Both the position numbers and the translations under genes were made by a program. Shown in pieces: positions 34,290-43,840 of a stretch of DNA of 64,000 nucleotides. The notes below the pieces were generated by a model, which worked only from the letters and a program-made list of their open reading frames with translations, was not told where the DNA came from and did no database searches. The DNA comes from Streptomyces cinnabarinus (GTDB lineage: Bacteria; Actinomycetota; Actinomycetes; Streptomycetales; Streptomycetaceae), in the NCBI RefSeq assembly GCF_027270315.1, contig NZ_CP114413.1, positions 4,774,001 through 4,838,000 on the forward strand, read 5' to 3'. Each line of letters opens with the position of its first letter. Position 1 is the first letter of the stretch.

Positions 34290-35612
34290 TCAGTCCGCGA
34301 ACGCTCCGCCGAACTCCGGCAGCACGAACGCGCCCGTCCCCGACGCGCCCCGCAGGATCACGGACGTGCCGGCCGCGCCCACGCCCACGTCCGCCTTGCC
34401 GTCCTTCGTCACATCGCGCAGGCGGACGGTGTGGCCGAAGGAGGCGTACTCCTCGGCGGGGCCGGTCACGGTCTGTGGAATCCAGGAGGTGCGCTCGCCG
34501 GTCAGGCCACCCGGGCCGCCGCGGAAGAGGTGCACCCCGCCCTGGTCCTCCTGGCCGCTGACGTCCTCGTGCGGGACGCCGACCGCGAGGTCCGAGTAGC
34601 CGTCGCCGTCGACGTCCCCGGCCGAGAGCGCGTAGGCGAAGTTGTCGTCCGCCTCGGGGCTGCCCGAGACGCCCGAGCTCGCCTGGTTGTACATGGCCGA
34701 GCCGCTCGGCCCGGCGGACGTGCCGCGCCAGACCAGGAGCGAGCCCTTGCCGTCGTGGGAGTCGGGCCTGCCGAAGGCGATGTCGCCGTAGCCGTTCTTG
34801 TCGAAGTCGCCGATCGCGGCGGTCGTGGCGGTGACCGTCTTGGACGGGCCGGAGGTCAGGCCGCCCGAGGCGCCCTTGAGGTACCAGGCGCGCTCGACCG
34901 GCTGCCCGTCGACGAACTGCTCGCCGAGGACGACGAGGTCGGTCTTCGCGTCGCCGTCGACCTTCCCGGCGGCGAGGCCGTACGAGTACCAGCCCGCGCC
35001 CGCCTTGTCGATCTTGCTGACCGTGCCGGTCGTGCCGGACTTGGTGAAGCCGCCCCGGTACAGCCAGGTCTCGGAGCCGCCGACCACCGCGAGGTCCGGC
35101 GAGCCGTCGCCGGTGAAGTCACCGGTGGCGACATCGCGGCCGAAGTGGCTCTGCGCACCCGCCTTCGGGGTCACGTCGGTGCCGCCGGAGAGGCCGGTCT
35201 TCGAGCCCCAGACGACGGTCACCGAGCCGCGGTACTGCTTGCTGCCCACGTGCTCGGTCGGGTTGCCCACGACCAGGTCGGCGTAGCCGTCCTTGTTGAG
35301 ATCCGCGCTCGCGAGGGAGGCACCGAACTGGTCGTCCTCCTCGCCGGAGCCGGGGATGCCGGGGGTGTCCTGGTGGAGGGAGCGGGGGTGGGCCGTGTCC
35401 AGGCCGGTCGCGGTGCCGTAGACGACCGTGACGGTGCCGCCCGACACGCCTACGGCGTTCTGGCCGCCGTAGGCCACATCGCGGTGGCCGTCGCCGTTGA
35501 AGTCGTCGTAGTGCTTGGCGACCGCCGCCGAGGCGGGGGCGGTGAGCAGGAGCGGGGTGACGCCGGTCGCTACGAGGGTCGCGGCGAGTGCGGCGGCGGT
35601 GCGGCGGGTCAT
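34290..35612 (-). CDS. Secreted FG-GAP repeat (integrin alpha-like) protein 1
   Basis: This exported protein of about 440 residues has a signal peptide ending ASA near residue 30. Then come about seven FG-GAP/VCBS blades, each with a Ca-binding loop of the DxDxDG type (DFNGDGHRD, DLNKDGYADL, DFDKNGYGDI, DVDGDGYSDL). This predicts a seven-bladed beta-propeller outside the cell. ATG 35612 is chosen over 35630 because GGGAG lies upstream of it and it begins the Arg-rich signal peptide. It is the third of four related genes read in the same direction. Ligand unknown. Confidence 0.88.
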   Translation of the reverse strand: MTRRTAAALAATLVATGVTPLLLTAPASAAVAKHYDDFNGDGHRDVAYGGQNAVGVSGGTVTVVYGTATGLDTAHPRSLHQDTPGIPGSGEEDDQFGASLASADLNKDGYADLVVGNPTEHVGSKQYRGSVTVVWGSKTGLSGGTDVTPKAGAQSHFGRDVATGDFTGDGSPDLAVVGGSETWLYRGGFTKSGTTGTVSKIDKAGAGWYSYGLAAGKVDGDAKTDLVVLGEQFVDGQPVERAWYLKGASGGLTSGPSKTVTATTAAIGDFDKNGYGDIAFGRPDSHDGKGSLLVWRGTSAGPSGSAMYNQASSGVSGSPEADDNFAYALSAGDVDGDGYSDLAVGVPHEDVSGQEDQGGVHLFRGGPGGLTGERTSWIPQTVTGPAEEYASFGHTVRLRDVTKDGKADVGVGAAGTSVILRGASGTGAFVLPEFGGAFAD

Positions 35613-35637
35613 GACGAGGTCGTCTCCCATCGGTACG

Positions 35638-37062
35638 TCACTTGGCGAGGTCCCAGCCGAAGGCCGCGCTGCCCTTCAGGCCCGCGCCGGCGGCGGTGAG
35701 GGACTTGGCGCCGGTCATGGTCAGGCCGCTCGCGGTACCGCGTAGGTAGGTGACGGAACCGTTCTGGTTCTCGTAGCCCGCGCCGATGACCAGGTCGGCC
35801 TTGCCGGTCTTGTCGAGGTCGAGCAGGCGCACGGCCATGCCGAAGGCGTCGCCGCTCTCGGCGGTGCCGGGGACGCCCGCGGTGTTCTGGGAGTACGACT
35901 TGGCGCCGGTGGTCAGCAGACCGGTGGCCGAGCCGAACAGCACGGTCACCGAGCCCGCGTCGCGCGCCGAGCCGATGTCCTCGCCCCAGGCGCCGACGAC
36001 GACGTCGGCGTACGTGTCGCCGTTGATGTCGCCGACGTCGACGGCGGAGCCGAACAGATCGGCCGACTCGTCGGCGCCGGGCACGCCTGGGGTGTCCTGG
36101 TGGACGACGGTGGGCGTCTGCTGCGGGTCGGGGCCGTTCGGGCCGCCGTACCAGACGGTGATCTGGCCGCCCTTGCGGCTCGTGGGGCCCGCGTAGTCGC
36201 CGAGGACCAGGTCACCGTAGCCGTCGCCGTTGATGTCGCCGGTGGCGCCGAGGGAGCCGTCGGCGTTGGGCAGGCCGACCATGGCGTAGTCGGACTCGGG
36301 GTGGTCGTCCCAGCCGCCCAGGTCGTGGCGGAAGTACCGGATGTCCCCGCCCGGATCGCCGTCGTGCGCGAGCGGGTACACCCGCTCGGCCGCCTTGTCG
36401 CCGGTCAGGTCGCCCGCGATGACCTCGTACGTGGTGCCCACCTCGCCCACGCGGGTGTGGCTCAGGGGGGTGCCGGTACGGGTGAAGGGGCCGCGGAAGA
36501 GCGCGGTGTAGGTCTGGCCGGTGACGGTGACGTCGGTCTTGCCGTCGCCGTCGAAGTCGCCGGTGGCGACGCCGCGGGAGTAGCCGCCCCACTCGTTCAG
36601 CTCCTCCGCCGGGGGCTGCGGGAGCGCCGAGCCGCCGGTCAGGCCGGCGGAGCCGCCCCACAGGACGGTGGCGCTGCCGACGCCCTGGCGGGTGCCGATG
36701 GACTCGAACTCGGAGCCGACGACCAGGTCGGCGTAGCCGTCGGCGTTCAGGTCGCCGGCGGCCAGGCTCGCGCCGAAGCGGTCGTCGGACTCGGCGGTGC
36801 CGGGGACGCCGGTGGAGTTCTGGGTGAGCACGGCCTTCTTGGTGCCGGGCACTCCCGAGGCCGAGCCGTACAGCACGACCACGGCACCGGCGCCGTGCGC
36901 GGAGCCGACGTCGGCGCCCATCGCGCCGATGGCGAGGTCGCGGTAGCCGTCGCCGTTGAAGTCGCTCGCCAGGCCCGAGGGCGCGGCGACGGCGGGGGCG
37001 GCGGGCAGGGCGGTGAGCACGCCGGTGGTGAGGGCGGCGGCGATCACGAGAGTGCGCTTCAA
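35638..37062 (-). CDS. Secreted FG-GAP repeat protein 2
   Basis: A 474-residue relative of its neighbours, with signal peptide (KRTLVIAAALTTGVLTALPAAPAVAA) and seven or so FG-GAP repeats (DFNGDGYRDL, DLNADGYADL, DFDGDGKTDV, DINGDGYGDL, DINGDTYADV). TTG 37062 with GGAG eight bases upstream gives a clean signal peptide. The longer start at 37092 adds a non-signal extension. The gene ends 26 bp before the next FG-GAP start. Confidence 0.86.
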   Translation of the reverse strand: MKRTLVIAAALTTGVLTALPAAPAVAAPSGLASDFNGDGYRDLAIGAMGADVGSAHGAGAVVVLYGSASGVPGTKKAVLTQNSTGVPGTAESDDRFGASLAAGDLNADGYADLVVGSEFESIGTRQGVGSATVLWGGSAGLTGGSALPQPPAEELNEWGGYSRGVATGDFDGDGKTDVTVTGQTYTALFRGPFTRTGTPLSHTRVGEVGTTYEVIAGDLTGDKAAERVYPLAHDGDPGGDIRYFRHDLGGWDDHPESDYAMVGLPNADGSLGATGDINGDGYGDLVLGDYAGPTSRKGGQITVWYGGPNGPDPQQTPTVVHQDTPGVPGADESADLFGSAVDVGDINGDTYADVVVGAWGEDIGSARDAGSVTVLFGSATGLLTTGAKSYSQNTAGVPGTAESGDAFGMAVRLLDLDKTGKADLVIGAGYENQNGSVTYLRGTASGLTMTGAKSLTAAGAGLKGSAAFGWDLAK

Positions 37063-37130
37063 GACGGGGCTCCGGTAAGGGGGCCCGCACACCGGGTGGG
37101 TGCGGGCCCGAAGGGTGGTTCTACGGTGGA

Positions 37131-38603
37131 TCAGTCGGCGAAGTTCGCGCCGAAGTACGGCGAGCCCGTCGTCGAGACGCCCGCGGTGCTCGGCGCGATG
37201 GTGCGGGAGCCGGACGTGGTGATCTTCGTGCCGTTGGACGGCAGGTAGGTCACCGCGCCGTTGCCGGCGTTCTCGGCGGAGCCGACGACCAGGTCGGCCT
37301 TGCCGTCGCCGGTGAGGTCGTCGAGCTTGACGTCCATGCCGAAGTAGTCGTTGTCCTCGTCGCTGCCGGGCACGCCCGCGCTGGACTGGGCGAACGACTG
37401 GGCGCCGGAGACGGTGTCCAGGCCGGTCGCGGTGCCGTAGAGGACGGTGACCGTGCCGGTGTTGGTGGCGGCGCCGATGTTCTCGCCCGCGACGCCGACG
37501 GCCAGGTCGAGGTAGCCGTCGCCGTCGATGTCGCCGAGGTCGAGTTCATGGCCGAAGAAGTCGTTGCCCTCGGCGGTGCCGGGGACGTTGCCGGTGTTCT
37601 GGGTGATGCCGGTGGCCGTGCCGGGGCCGTCCACGGTGCCGTAGGTGACCCAGACCTTGCCGCCGTTGGCGGAGTCGGGGATGGGGGTGCCGTTGCTGGT
37701 GGTGGCGTTCCAGTAGGCGCCGCTGACGATGTCGCCGAAGCCGTCCTGGTCGATGTCGCCGATGGCGGTGATGATGCCGGGCTTGATCTGCCGGATGTTG
37801 GCCATGGCCAGGCCGCCGGAGGAGCCGGGGATGTAGTAGTTGCTGTTCCAGCCGTACTCGGTCTGGTACTCGTAGCCGTCGACGACCAGGTCGGTGCGGC
37901 CGTCGCCGCTGACGTCACCGGCGGTCAGGTTCAGCGGGCCGCCCGCGTCCGAGCCCATGATCGGGGGCTTGACGGTGTAGCGGCCGCCCGCGGTGCCGGT
38001 GGCGGAGAAGCCGCCCTTGAAGACGTGGACGGTGGCGATGTTGGTGCCGACGGCCAGATCGGCCTTGCCGTCGCCGTCGAAGTCGCCGGCCGCGAGGTTC
38101 TGGCCCCAGTAGTCGTGCTGGGAGGGGGCCGGGTCGGCCACGGTCGTGCCCTTGCCGGTGATGCCGGAGGCCGAGCCCCACAGGATGGCGAGGCCGCCGC
38201 CGTCGGTGTCCCCGCCGACGTCCTCGCCCGGGGAGCCGACGGCGATGTCGTCGTAGCCGTCGCCGTTGAAGTCGGCGAAGGCGGTGTCGATGCCGAAGTG
38301 GTCGCCGCTCTCGGCGGTGCCCGGAGTGCCGGTGGTGTTCTGGCTGATGGTGACGCGGTTGGTCGAGGACACGCCGGAGGCCGAGCCGTAGAGGACGACG
38401 AGCTGGCCGGCCTCCTTCTTGCCGCCGACGTAAGCGCTGTCCGCGGAGAAGGCGACATCGCCACGGCCGTCGCCGTTGAAGTCGGCCTTGGCCACGGCGG
38501 TGGAGTCCGCGGCCGTCGCGGTGGTGGCCGTGAAGGTGAGCAGCCCGCCCGTCAGAGCGGCGGCGGTGGCCGTCGCGAGGGTGAGTCGCAGCGTCTGATG
38601 CAT
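37131..38603 (-). CDS. Secreted FG-GAP repeat protein 3
   Basis: A 490-residue beta-propeller protein with signal peptide (TLRLTLATATAAALTGGLLT ... ATA) and repeats carrying Ca loops (DFNGDGRGDV, DFNGDGYDDI, DFDGDGKADL, DIDQDGFGDI, DIDGDGYLDL). ATG 38603 has AGGAG seven bases upstream. It is first in the run of three secreted copies and probably has its own promoter in the 196-bp gap upstream. Confidence 0.88.
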   Translation of the reverse strand: MHQTLRLTLATATAAALTGGLLTFTATTATAADSTAVAKADFNGDGRGDVAFSADSAYVGGKKEAGQLVVLYGSASGVSSTNRVTISQNTTGTPGTAESGDHFGIDTAFADFNGDGYDDIAVGSPGEDVGGDTDGGGLAILWGSASGITGKGTTVADPAPSQHDYWGQNLAAGDFDGDGKADLAVGTNIATVHVFKGGFSATGTAGGRYTVKPPIMGSDAGGPLNLTAGDVSGDGRTDLVVDGYEYQTEYGWNSNYYIPGSSGGLAMANIRQIKPGIITAIGDIDQDGFGDIVSGAYWNATTSNGTPIPDSANGGKVWVTYGTVDGPGTATGITQNTGNVPGTAEGNDFFGHELDLGDIDGDGYLDLAVGVAGENIGAATNTGTVTVLYGTATGLDTVSGAQSFAQSSAGVPGSDEDNDYFGMDVKLDDLTGDGKADLVVGSAENAGNGAVTYLPSNGTKITTSGSRTIAPSTAGVSTTGSPYFGANFAD

Positions 38604-38799
38604 GCGGTTTCTCCTGCTGCATGCGGGATGCCTGGCGGGGCATCCGCAGTCAATGGGGTGCGTCCGGTGGTGTTCGCCGGGAGTTGTCCCTGGCTTCACG
38701 TCTCGGTCGGCGATCAGGAGACCCGTACTGGTGTCCAAGGGTTGTACGTGCGTTCGGTAAATCTTTGAACCATCTGCGACCGGGCGGTTCGGTGGGGCG

Positions 38800-40122
38800 T
38801 CAGTGGCTCAGGAACGCGGCCGTGGAGAAGGTGACCACCGGTTCGCGCGCGACCAGGCCCCGCTTCGTCCCCGGGTACACGGCCACGATGTCCCGCGTCT
38901 CGCCGCGGTACGTCCGCACCGTCAGATCGGCCCGTCCGTCGCCGTCGAGATCGGCCACGGACACCACCCGGGTGGTGCCGGTCCCGGGCGGTTCGACGGT
39001 CACCGGACCCGTGGCCGACAGGCCCGCCGCGCGGCCGGGGAAGAGGCGCAGCCGGGCGCCGCTGGAGAGGAGCTCGCTCAGTCCGTCCCCGTCGAAGTCG
39101 GCGGCGTCGAGCATCGAGCCGGGGGAGGCGAGAGCGGCGCGGGCGGCGGTCGGCAGGTCATAGCGCAGTGACGTTTCACCCATGGCTCCGACGGCGGCGT
39201 CCAGCGCCTTGCCCCGGCCGAACGCGCCGAACGCGACGTCGATCCCGGCGGGCAGCAGGGCCCCGGTGCGGGTCGGTCCTTCGGGACCGCCGAGCACGAC
39301 GGCGGAGGCGCCGGTGCCCTCCGCGGTCCGTACGAGCAGGTCGTCGTAGCCGTCCCGGTCGACGTCGGCGGCGGGGCCCGTGGGCACGTTGCCCGGGGAG
39401 GCGACCGGCGCGGCGGCGGAGCGGGGGGCGCCCTTACGGCTGAACGGGCCGTGCAGGAAGCTCAGTCGGCCGCCCGAGGCGTGCAGGACCAGGTCCTTCG
39501 CGCCGTCGCCGTCGAAGTCGCCGCACACCGGCTGGTCGGGCCAGTCGTTGCCGACGCGGGCCCGGCCGGGGACGGTGAGGTGCACGGCCTTGCCGGTCAG
39601 GCCCTTGGGCGAGCCGAAGAGGACCTGGAGCGGGACCGGGGGCTGTCCCTGGCCGTCGTAGGGCGGATCCGTGGAGACGAGCAGGTCGGTGAAGCCGTCG
39701 CCGTCGAGGTCGCAGGACGCCTCCGCCTCGAACAGGGCGGGGAGCTGGCCGTCGGTGGCGGCGGCGTTCTCCTCGGGGCCGAGGAGCTGGCGGGCGCCGG
39801 TGAGGCCGCGGGGGCCGCCGTAGACGATGCCGATGCCCGGGTCGTCGGCGTGGGCCTGCGCCTTGACCAGTTCGTCGAGGACGAGGTCGCGGTGGCCGTC
39901 GCCGTTGAAGTCGTCGGGGGTCCTGCTGCCATCGCCCCGGGGGACGGGGAGCAGGGCGGCACCCTGGGCGACCCGCACCGAGGGCGAGGACGAGGGGGAG
40001 GGGGAGGACGAAGGGGCGGGGGCCGCGGCGTCCGGGCCGGGGCCGCAGGCGGTGAACAGGAGCAGGGCGGAACAGCCGAGGGCGGCCGCCCAGCAGGTCC
40101 TACCGCTTCGCACGCGCACCAT
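38800..40122 (-). CDS. FG-GAP repeat lipoprotein 4
   Basis: A 440-residue lipoprotein (lipobox LLLFTAC near residue 26, then a Ser/Pro-rich stalk) with FG-GAP repeats (DFNGDGHRDL, DLDGDGFTDL, DFDGDGAKDL, DVDRDGYDDL, DFDGDGLSEL, DLDGDGRADL). Unlike its three neighbours it should stay membrane-bound. It may be the surface partner or paralogue of the secreted copies. GGAG precedes ATG 40122. Confidence 0.86.
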   Translation of the reverse strand: MVRVRSGRTCWAAALGCSALLLFTACGPGPDAAAPAPSSSPSPSSSPSVRVAQGAALLPVPRGDGSRTPDDFNGDGHRDLVLDELVKAQAHADDPGIGIVYGGPRGLTGARQLLGPEENAAATDGQLPALFEAEASCDLDGDGFTDLLVSTDPPYDGQGQPPVPLQVLFGSPKGLTGKAVHLTVPGRARVGNDWPDQPVCGDFDGDGAKDLVLHASGGRLSFLHGPFSRKGAPRSAAAPVASPGNVPTGPAADVDRDGYDDLLVRTAEGTGASAVVLGGPEGPTRTGALLPAGIDVAFGAFGRGKALDAAVGAMGETSLRYDLPTAARAALASPGSMLDAADFDGDGLSELLSSGARLRLFPGRAAGLSATGPVTVEPPGTGTTRVVSVADLDGDGRADLTVRTYRGETRDIVAVYPGTKRGLVAREPVVTFSTAAFLSH

Positions 40123-40197
40123 TCACTCCGTCGGCATCACCGGGCAACGACTTCGACATGATGCATGTGTTCGAGACGGGGCAACAGGGGGATGCCG

Positions 40198-40297
40198 TTC
40201 CGGATACCGGGTCCCGCCGATGTGTCCGGATACCTGCCCCACCGACGCGTCCGGATACCTGTCCCGCCGTTGAGTACGGGTACTCATGTCCGGCCGC
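40198..40297. repeat. 25-bp tandem repeat, three copies plus a decayed fourth
   Basis: Units at 40198-40222, 40223-40247 and 40248-40272 share the core TCCGGATACC and end in CCGC/CCAC plus CGATG-like bases. The block at 40273-40297 is a weak fourth copy. They fill the divergent gap between the FG-GAP lipoprotein and an SCO4225-family gene, so they may be repeated binding sites. Confidence 0.7.
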
Positions 40298-40357
40298 GCC
40301 CGCCGGTCCATCGTGGAGACCACCGAGACACGGACCGAACTACCAGGGGGACCCGCG

Positions 40358-40693
40358 ATGCCGAAGGACTCTCGACCGCGCCGACTGCTCGCCCTGGCCA
40401 CGGACAACTGGCCCGCCCGGGGCTACTGGGCGCTCCTCACCGCCTCGGTGGGAGCCGCCCTCGCCTTCCCGGACGGCTCCCTGGCCCCGGCCCCGCTGCT
40501 GCTCACGGCGCCGCTGTCCACCATGGCGATGGTCCTTCCGGTCGGCCCCGGCACCGGGGGCGGCGGGGCGGCCGAGGTGTTCGCCACGGCCCTCGCGGCC
40601 GTACCGCTGCTGCTGAGCGCGCTGGTGAACGCCGCCGCGCTCGGTGCCCTCACCCACCACGTCCGCGACAGCCGCGCCGCGCGGCACGCGTGA
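40358..40693 (+). CDS. SCO4225-family membrane protein, copy 1
   Basis: A 111-residue protein with three hydrophobic segments (YWALLTASVGAALAF, PLLLTAPLSTMAMVLPVG, ALAAVPLLLSALVNAAALG) and the family N-terminus RRLLALATDNWPARGYW. ATG 40358 has AGGGGG seven bases upstream. It is followed at 22 bp by a clear paralogue. Function of the family is unknown. Confidence 0.8.
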   Translation: MPKDSRPRRLLALATDNWPARGYWALLTASVGAALAFPDGSLAPAPLLLTAPLSTMAMVLPVGPGTGGGGAAEVFATALAAVPLLLSALVNAAALGALTHHVRDSRAARHA

Positions 40694-40715
40694 ACAGCCC
40701 AGGAAAGGAACAGAC

Positions 40716-41066
40716 ATGGAGCGTTCTGCCCGCCCCCGCCGCAGCCTGAGGGCCCTGCTGGCACCGGCCACGGACAACTGGCTCTCGCGCGGCTACCTCG
40801 CGGCGGTCACGGCGTCCATCGGCTTCTTCCTGTACGCCGTCCACCTCTCCCCGGACCCGGGCTTCGCCGCGATCTGGCCCATGATCACCACGGCGCCGTT
40901 CGGCATGGCCGCCCTGCTGCTCGCGGCTCCCCTCCCGGGGGCCGAGTGGCTGAGCTCGGTGGTCTTCACCGTCGGCGCGGCCGCGGCCGGGCTGGTCAAC
41001 GCCACGCTGCTGGGCCTGCTGGTCCGTCGGCTGGGCACCCCGCAGCCGCGCCCCGCGGCGCACTGA
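40716..41066 (+). CDS. SCO4225-family membrane protein, copy 2
   Basis: A 116-residue paralogue of the gene upstream: same ATDNWLSRGYL motif and the same three-helix layout. AGGAAAGGAA precedes ATG 40716. The pair is an evident tandem duplication and probably one transcript. Confidence 0.8.
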   Translation: MERSARPRRSLRALLAPATDNWLSRGYLAAVTASIGFFLYAVHLSPDPGFAAIWPMITTAPFGMAALLLAAPLPGAEWLSSVVFTVGAAAAGLVNATLLGLLVRRLGTPQPRPAAH

Positions 41067-41102
41067 CAGGGCTCACTCACAGGGCTCACTCACAGGGCTC
41101 AC
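41067..41102. repeat. 13-bp tandem repeat (2.8 copies)
   Basis: CAGGGCTCACTCA occurs at 41067-41079 and 41080-41092, and in part at 41093-41102, between two convergent genes. Probably slippage without function. Confidence 0.7.
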
Positions 41103-41113
41103 CAAAACGGCTG

Positions 41114-41395
41114 TCACTGATACGGCTGCCCCTGCGGCTGCCCGTACGGCTGGGCGGTCCCGGCGGACTGCGCCTGGAGCTGTTCCGCCTGCTCCTTGGT
41201 CACCTTCTGCTCGGCGCCGCAGAAGGTGCACTGCGTCGCGTACTTCGTCGACACCGGGAACAACGGCACGAAGAACAGCGTGAACTTGGTGACCCGCCTG
41301 CGCAGGGTGTGCGCGGCGGGGTTGCCGCACTGCCCGCAGACCAGGGTGAGGATCGCCAGCTGGTACAGGTACCCCTTGGTGCCAAAGATGATCAT
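41114..41395 (-). CDS. Zinc-ribbon protein
   Basis: A 93-residue protein with two CxxC knuckles (LVCGQCGNPAAHTL and TQCTFCGAEQKVT) and a hydrophobic stretch between them (LFFVPLFPVSTKY). A Gln/Pro/Tyr-rich tail follows. ATG 41395 begins the family-like MIIFGTKGYLYQLAILTLVC. Metal binding is likely; role unknown. Confidence 0.8.
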   Translation of the reverse strand: MIIFGTKGYLYQLAILTLVCGQCGNPAAHTLRRRVTKFTLFFVPLFPVSTKYATQCTFCGAEQKVTKEQAEQLQAQSAGTAQPYGQPQGQPYQ

Positions 41396-41511
41396 CTCGC
41401 ACTGCCTCCCGGTCGGTTCCTTCCTCACAGTGTCCGGGATGACGGATGCCCCCCGCCCGGGAGGGGCGGGGGGCATCCGTGCCGCCGTACGCGGAACTGC
41501 CGTACGCGGGA

Positions 41512-43794
41512 CTACTTCACCGGCTCCGGCTCCGGCTCGTTCTCCGGCTCCGCCGCGCCCTGCGGGTCGACCGGGGTCTTCACGGACTCCAGCAGGAGCT
41601 GGGCGACGTCGACGACCTGGATGGACTCCTTGGCCTTGCCCTCGTTCTTCTTGCCGTTGACCGAGTCGGTCAGCATGACCAGGCAGAACGGGCAGGCGGT
41701 GGACACGATGTCCGGGTTCAGGGAGAGAGCCTCGTCGACGCGCTCGTTGTTGATGCGCTTGCCGATCCGCTCCTCCATCCACATCCGCGCGCCACCGGCG
41801 CCACAGCAGAAGCCGCGCTCCTTGTGGCGGTGCATCTCCTCGTTGCGGATGCCCGGGACGCTGGCGATGATCTCGCGCGGAGGCGTGTAGATCTTGTTGT
41901 GGCGGCCCAGGTAGCAGGGATCGTGGTAGGTGATGATGCCCTCGACCGGGGTCACCGGGACCAGCTTGCCCTCGTCCACCAGGTGCTGGAGCAGCTGGGT
42001 GTGGTGGATGACCTCGTAGTCGCCGCCGAGCTGCGGGTACTCGTTGCCGATGGTGTTGAGGCAGTGCGGGCAGGTCGCGACGATCTTCTTCGCGGACCTC
42101 GGCTTCGCCGACTCCGGCGTCACCTTGCCGTCCTCGTCCATCTCCTCGCCGAAGGCGGCGTTGAGGGACATGACGTTCTCCATGCCGAGCTCCTGGAACA
42201 GGGGCTCGTTGCCGAGGCGGCGGGCGGAGTCACCGGTGCACTTCTCGTCGCCGCCCATGATCGCGAACTTGACGCCCGCCATGTGGAGCAGCTCCGCGAA
42301 GGCCTTCGTCGTCTTCTTGGCGCGGTCCTCCAGCGCGCCCGCGCAGCCGACCCAGTACAGGTACTCGACCTCGGTCAGGTCCTCGATGTCCTTGCCGACG
42401 ACCGGGACCTCGAAGTCGACCTCCTTGAGCCACTCCAGGCGCTGCTTCTTCGCCAGGCCCCAGGGGTTGCCCTTCTTCTCCAGGTTCTTGAGCATCGTGC
42501 CCGCCTCGGACGGGAACGCGGACTCGATCATCACCTGGTAGCGGCGCATGTCGACGATGTGGTCGATGTGCTCGATGTCCACCGGGCACTGCTCGACACA
42601 GGCGCCGCAGGTGGTGCAGGACCACAGGACGTCCGGGTCGATGACGCCGTTCTCCTCGGCGGTGCCGATCAGCGGGCGCTCGGCCTCGGCGAGGGCGGCG
42701 GCGGGGACGCCCGCCAGCTGCTCCTCGGACGCCTTCTCCTCGCCCTCCATCGTCTTGCCGCCGCCCGCGAGCAGGTACGGCGCCTTGGCGTGCGCGTTGT
42801 CGCGCAGCGACATGATGAGGAGCTTCGGGGAGAGCGGCTTGCCCGTGTTCCAGGCGGGGCACTGCGACTGGCAGCGGCCGCACTCGGTGCAGGTGGAGAA
42901 GTCCAGCAGGCCCTTCCAGGAGAACTGCTCGACCTGGGAGACACCGAAGACGTCGTCCTCGCCGGGGTCGGTGAAGTCGATCGGCTTGCCGCCCGAGGTC
43001 ATCGGCAGCAGCGCGCCCAGCGAGGTCTCGCCGTTGGCGTTGCGCTTGAACCAGATGTTCGGGAAGCCGAGGAAGCGGTGCCAGGCCACACCCATGTCGG
43101 TCTTCAGCGCGACCACGATCATCCAGGTGAAGGAGGTCGCGATCTTCAGGCCGGCGAAGAAGTAGGTGAGGTTCTGGAGCGTGGAGAGGTCCAGGCCCTC
43201 CAGCGCCGAGACGACCGGGTACGAGATGAAGAAGGAGGCCTCGTAGCTGTCGACGTGGTGCTGGGCGCCCTCCAGCGCGTGCAGCATGAAGATGCAGACG
43301 CCGACGGTCAGGATGACGGTCTCGACGAAGTACGCCTGGCCCGTGTTGGAGCCAGCGAAGCGGGACTTGCGGCCCGCCCCGCCCGGCCGCGACAGCTGCC
43401 GGATGGCGATCAGCACCAGGATGCCGACCACGGTCATGGTGCCGATGAACTCGACGAAGACGTTGTACGGCGCCCACTCGCCGATGATCGGCAGCAGCCA
43501 GTCGGCCTGGAAGAGCTGGCCGATGGCGTTCACGATGGTCAGCAGCAGCGTGTAGAAGCCGATCGCCACGAACCAGTGCGCGATACCGACGACGCCCCAG
43601 CGGTTCATCCGGGTGTGGCCGAGGAACTCCTTGGCCAGGGTGATGGTCCGCAGGACGGGGTCGTTGGTCCGGGCTCCGGCCGGGATCGGCTGGCCGAGCA
43701 TCATGAAGCGGACGATCTGCAGGATGGCTCGGCCGAACAGGGCGACGCCGACTGCCATGGTGACCATCGACACGATGATCGCGGCGAGTTGCAT
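41512..43794 (-). CDS. Membrane Fe-S heterodisulfide-reductase-like oxidoreductase
   Basis: This 760-residue protein has a membrane domain of about five helices in the first 250 residues (NarI-like), then two 4Fe-4S ferredoxin motifs (CTECGRCQSQCP and CTTCGACVEQCP). Two CCG/Cys-rich HdrD-type domains follow (CPHCLNTIGNEYPQ, DPCYLGRHN, GFCCGAGGARMW). Such proteins accept electrons, often from electron-transferring flavoprotein, and pass them to the quinone pool. GAGGAG lies 8 nt before ATG 43794. An inverted repeat upstream may be its operator. Confidence 0.92.
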   Translation of the reverse strand: MQLAAIIVSMVTMAVGVALFGRAILQIVRFMMLGQPIPAGARTNDPVLRTITLAKEFLGHTRMNRWGVVGIAHWFVAIGFYTLLLTIVNAIGQLFQADWLLPIIGEWAPYNVFVEFIGTMTVVGILVLIAIRQLSRPGGAGRKSRFAGSNTGQAYFVETVILTVGVCIFMLHALEGAQHHVDSYEASFFISYPVVSALEGLDLSTLQNLTYFFAGLKIATSFTWMIVVALKTDMGVAWHRFLGFPNIWFKRNANGETSLGALLPMTSGGKPIDFTDPGEDDVFGVSQVEQFSWKGLLDFSTCTECGRCQSQCPAWNTGKPLSPKLLIMSLRDNAHAKAPYLLAGGGKTMEGEEKASEEQLAGVPAAALAEAERPLIGTAEENGVIDPDVLWSCTTCGACVEQCPVDIEHIDHIVDMRRYQVMIESAFPSEAGTMLKNLEKKGNPWGLAKKQRLEWLKEVDFEVPVVGKDIEDLTEVEYLYWVGCAGALEDRAKKTTKAFAELLHMAGVKFAIMGGDEKCTGDSARRLGNEPLFQELGMENVMSLNAAFGEEMDEDGKVTPESAKPRSAKKIVATCPHCLNTIGNEYPQLGGDYEVIHHTQLLQHLVDEGKLVPVTPVEGIITYHDPCYLGRHNKIYTPPREIIASVPGIRNEEMHRHKERGFCCGAGGARMWMEERIGKRINNERVDEALSLNPDIVSTACPFCLVMLTDSVNGKKNEGKAKESIQVVDVAQLLLESVKTPVDPQGAAEPENEPEPEPVK

Positions 43795-43840
43795 TTCGGG
43801 GCTCCTCGGGCCTGCGAGGTTCTTCGGGGAGATGCCTAGC

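Noticed and set aside
40198..40297. Considered as a CRISPR array
   Set aside because: Units are contiguous 25-bp repeats with no spacers and no cas genes nearby.
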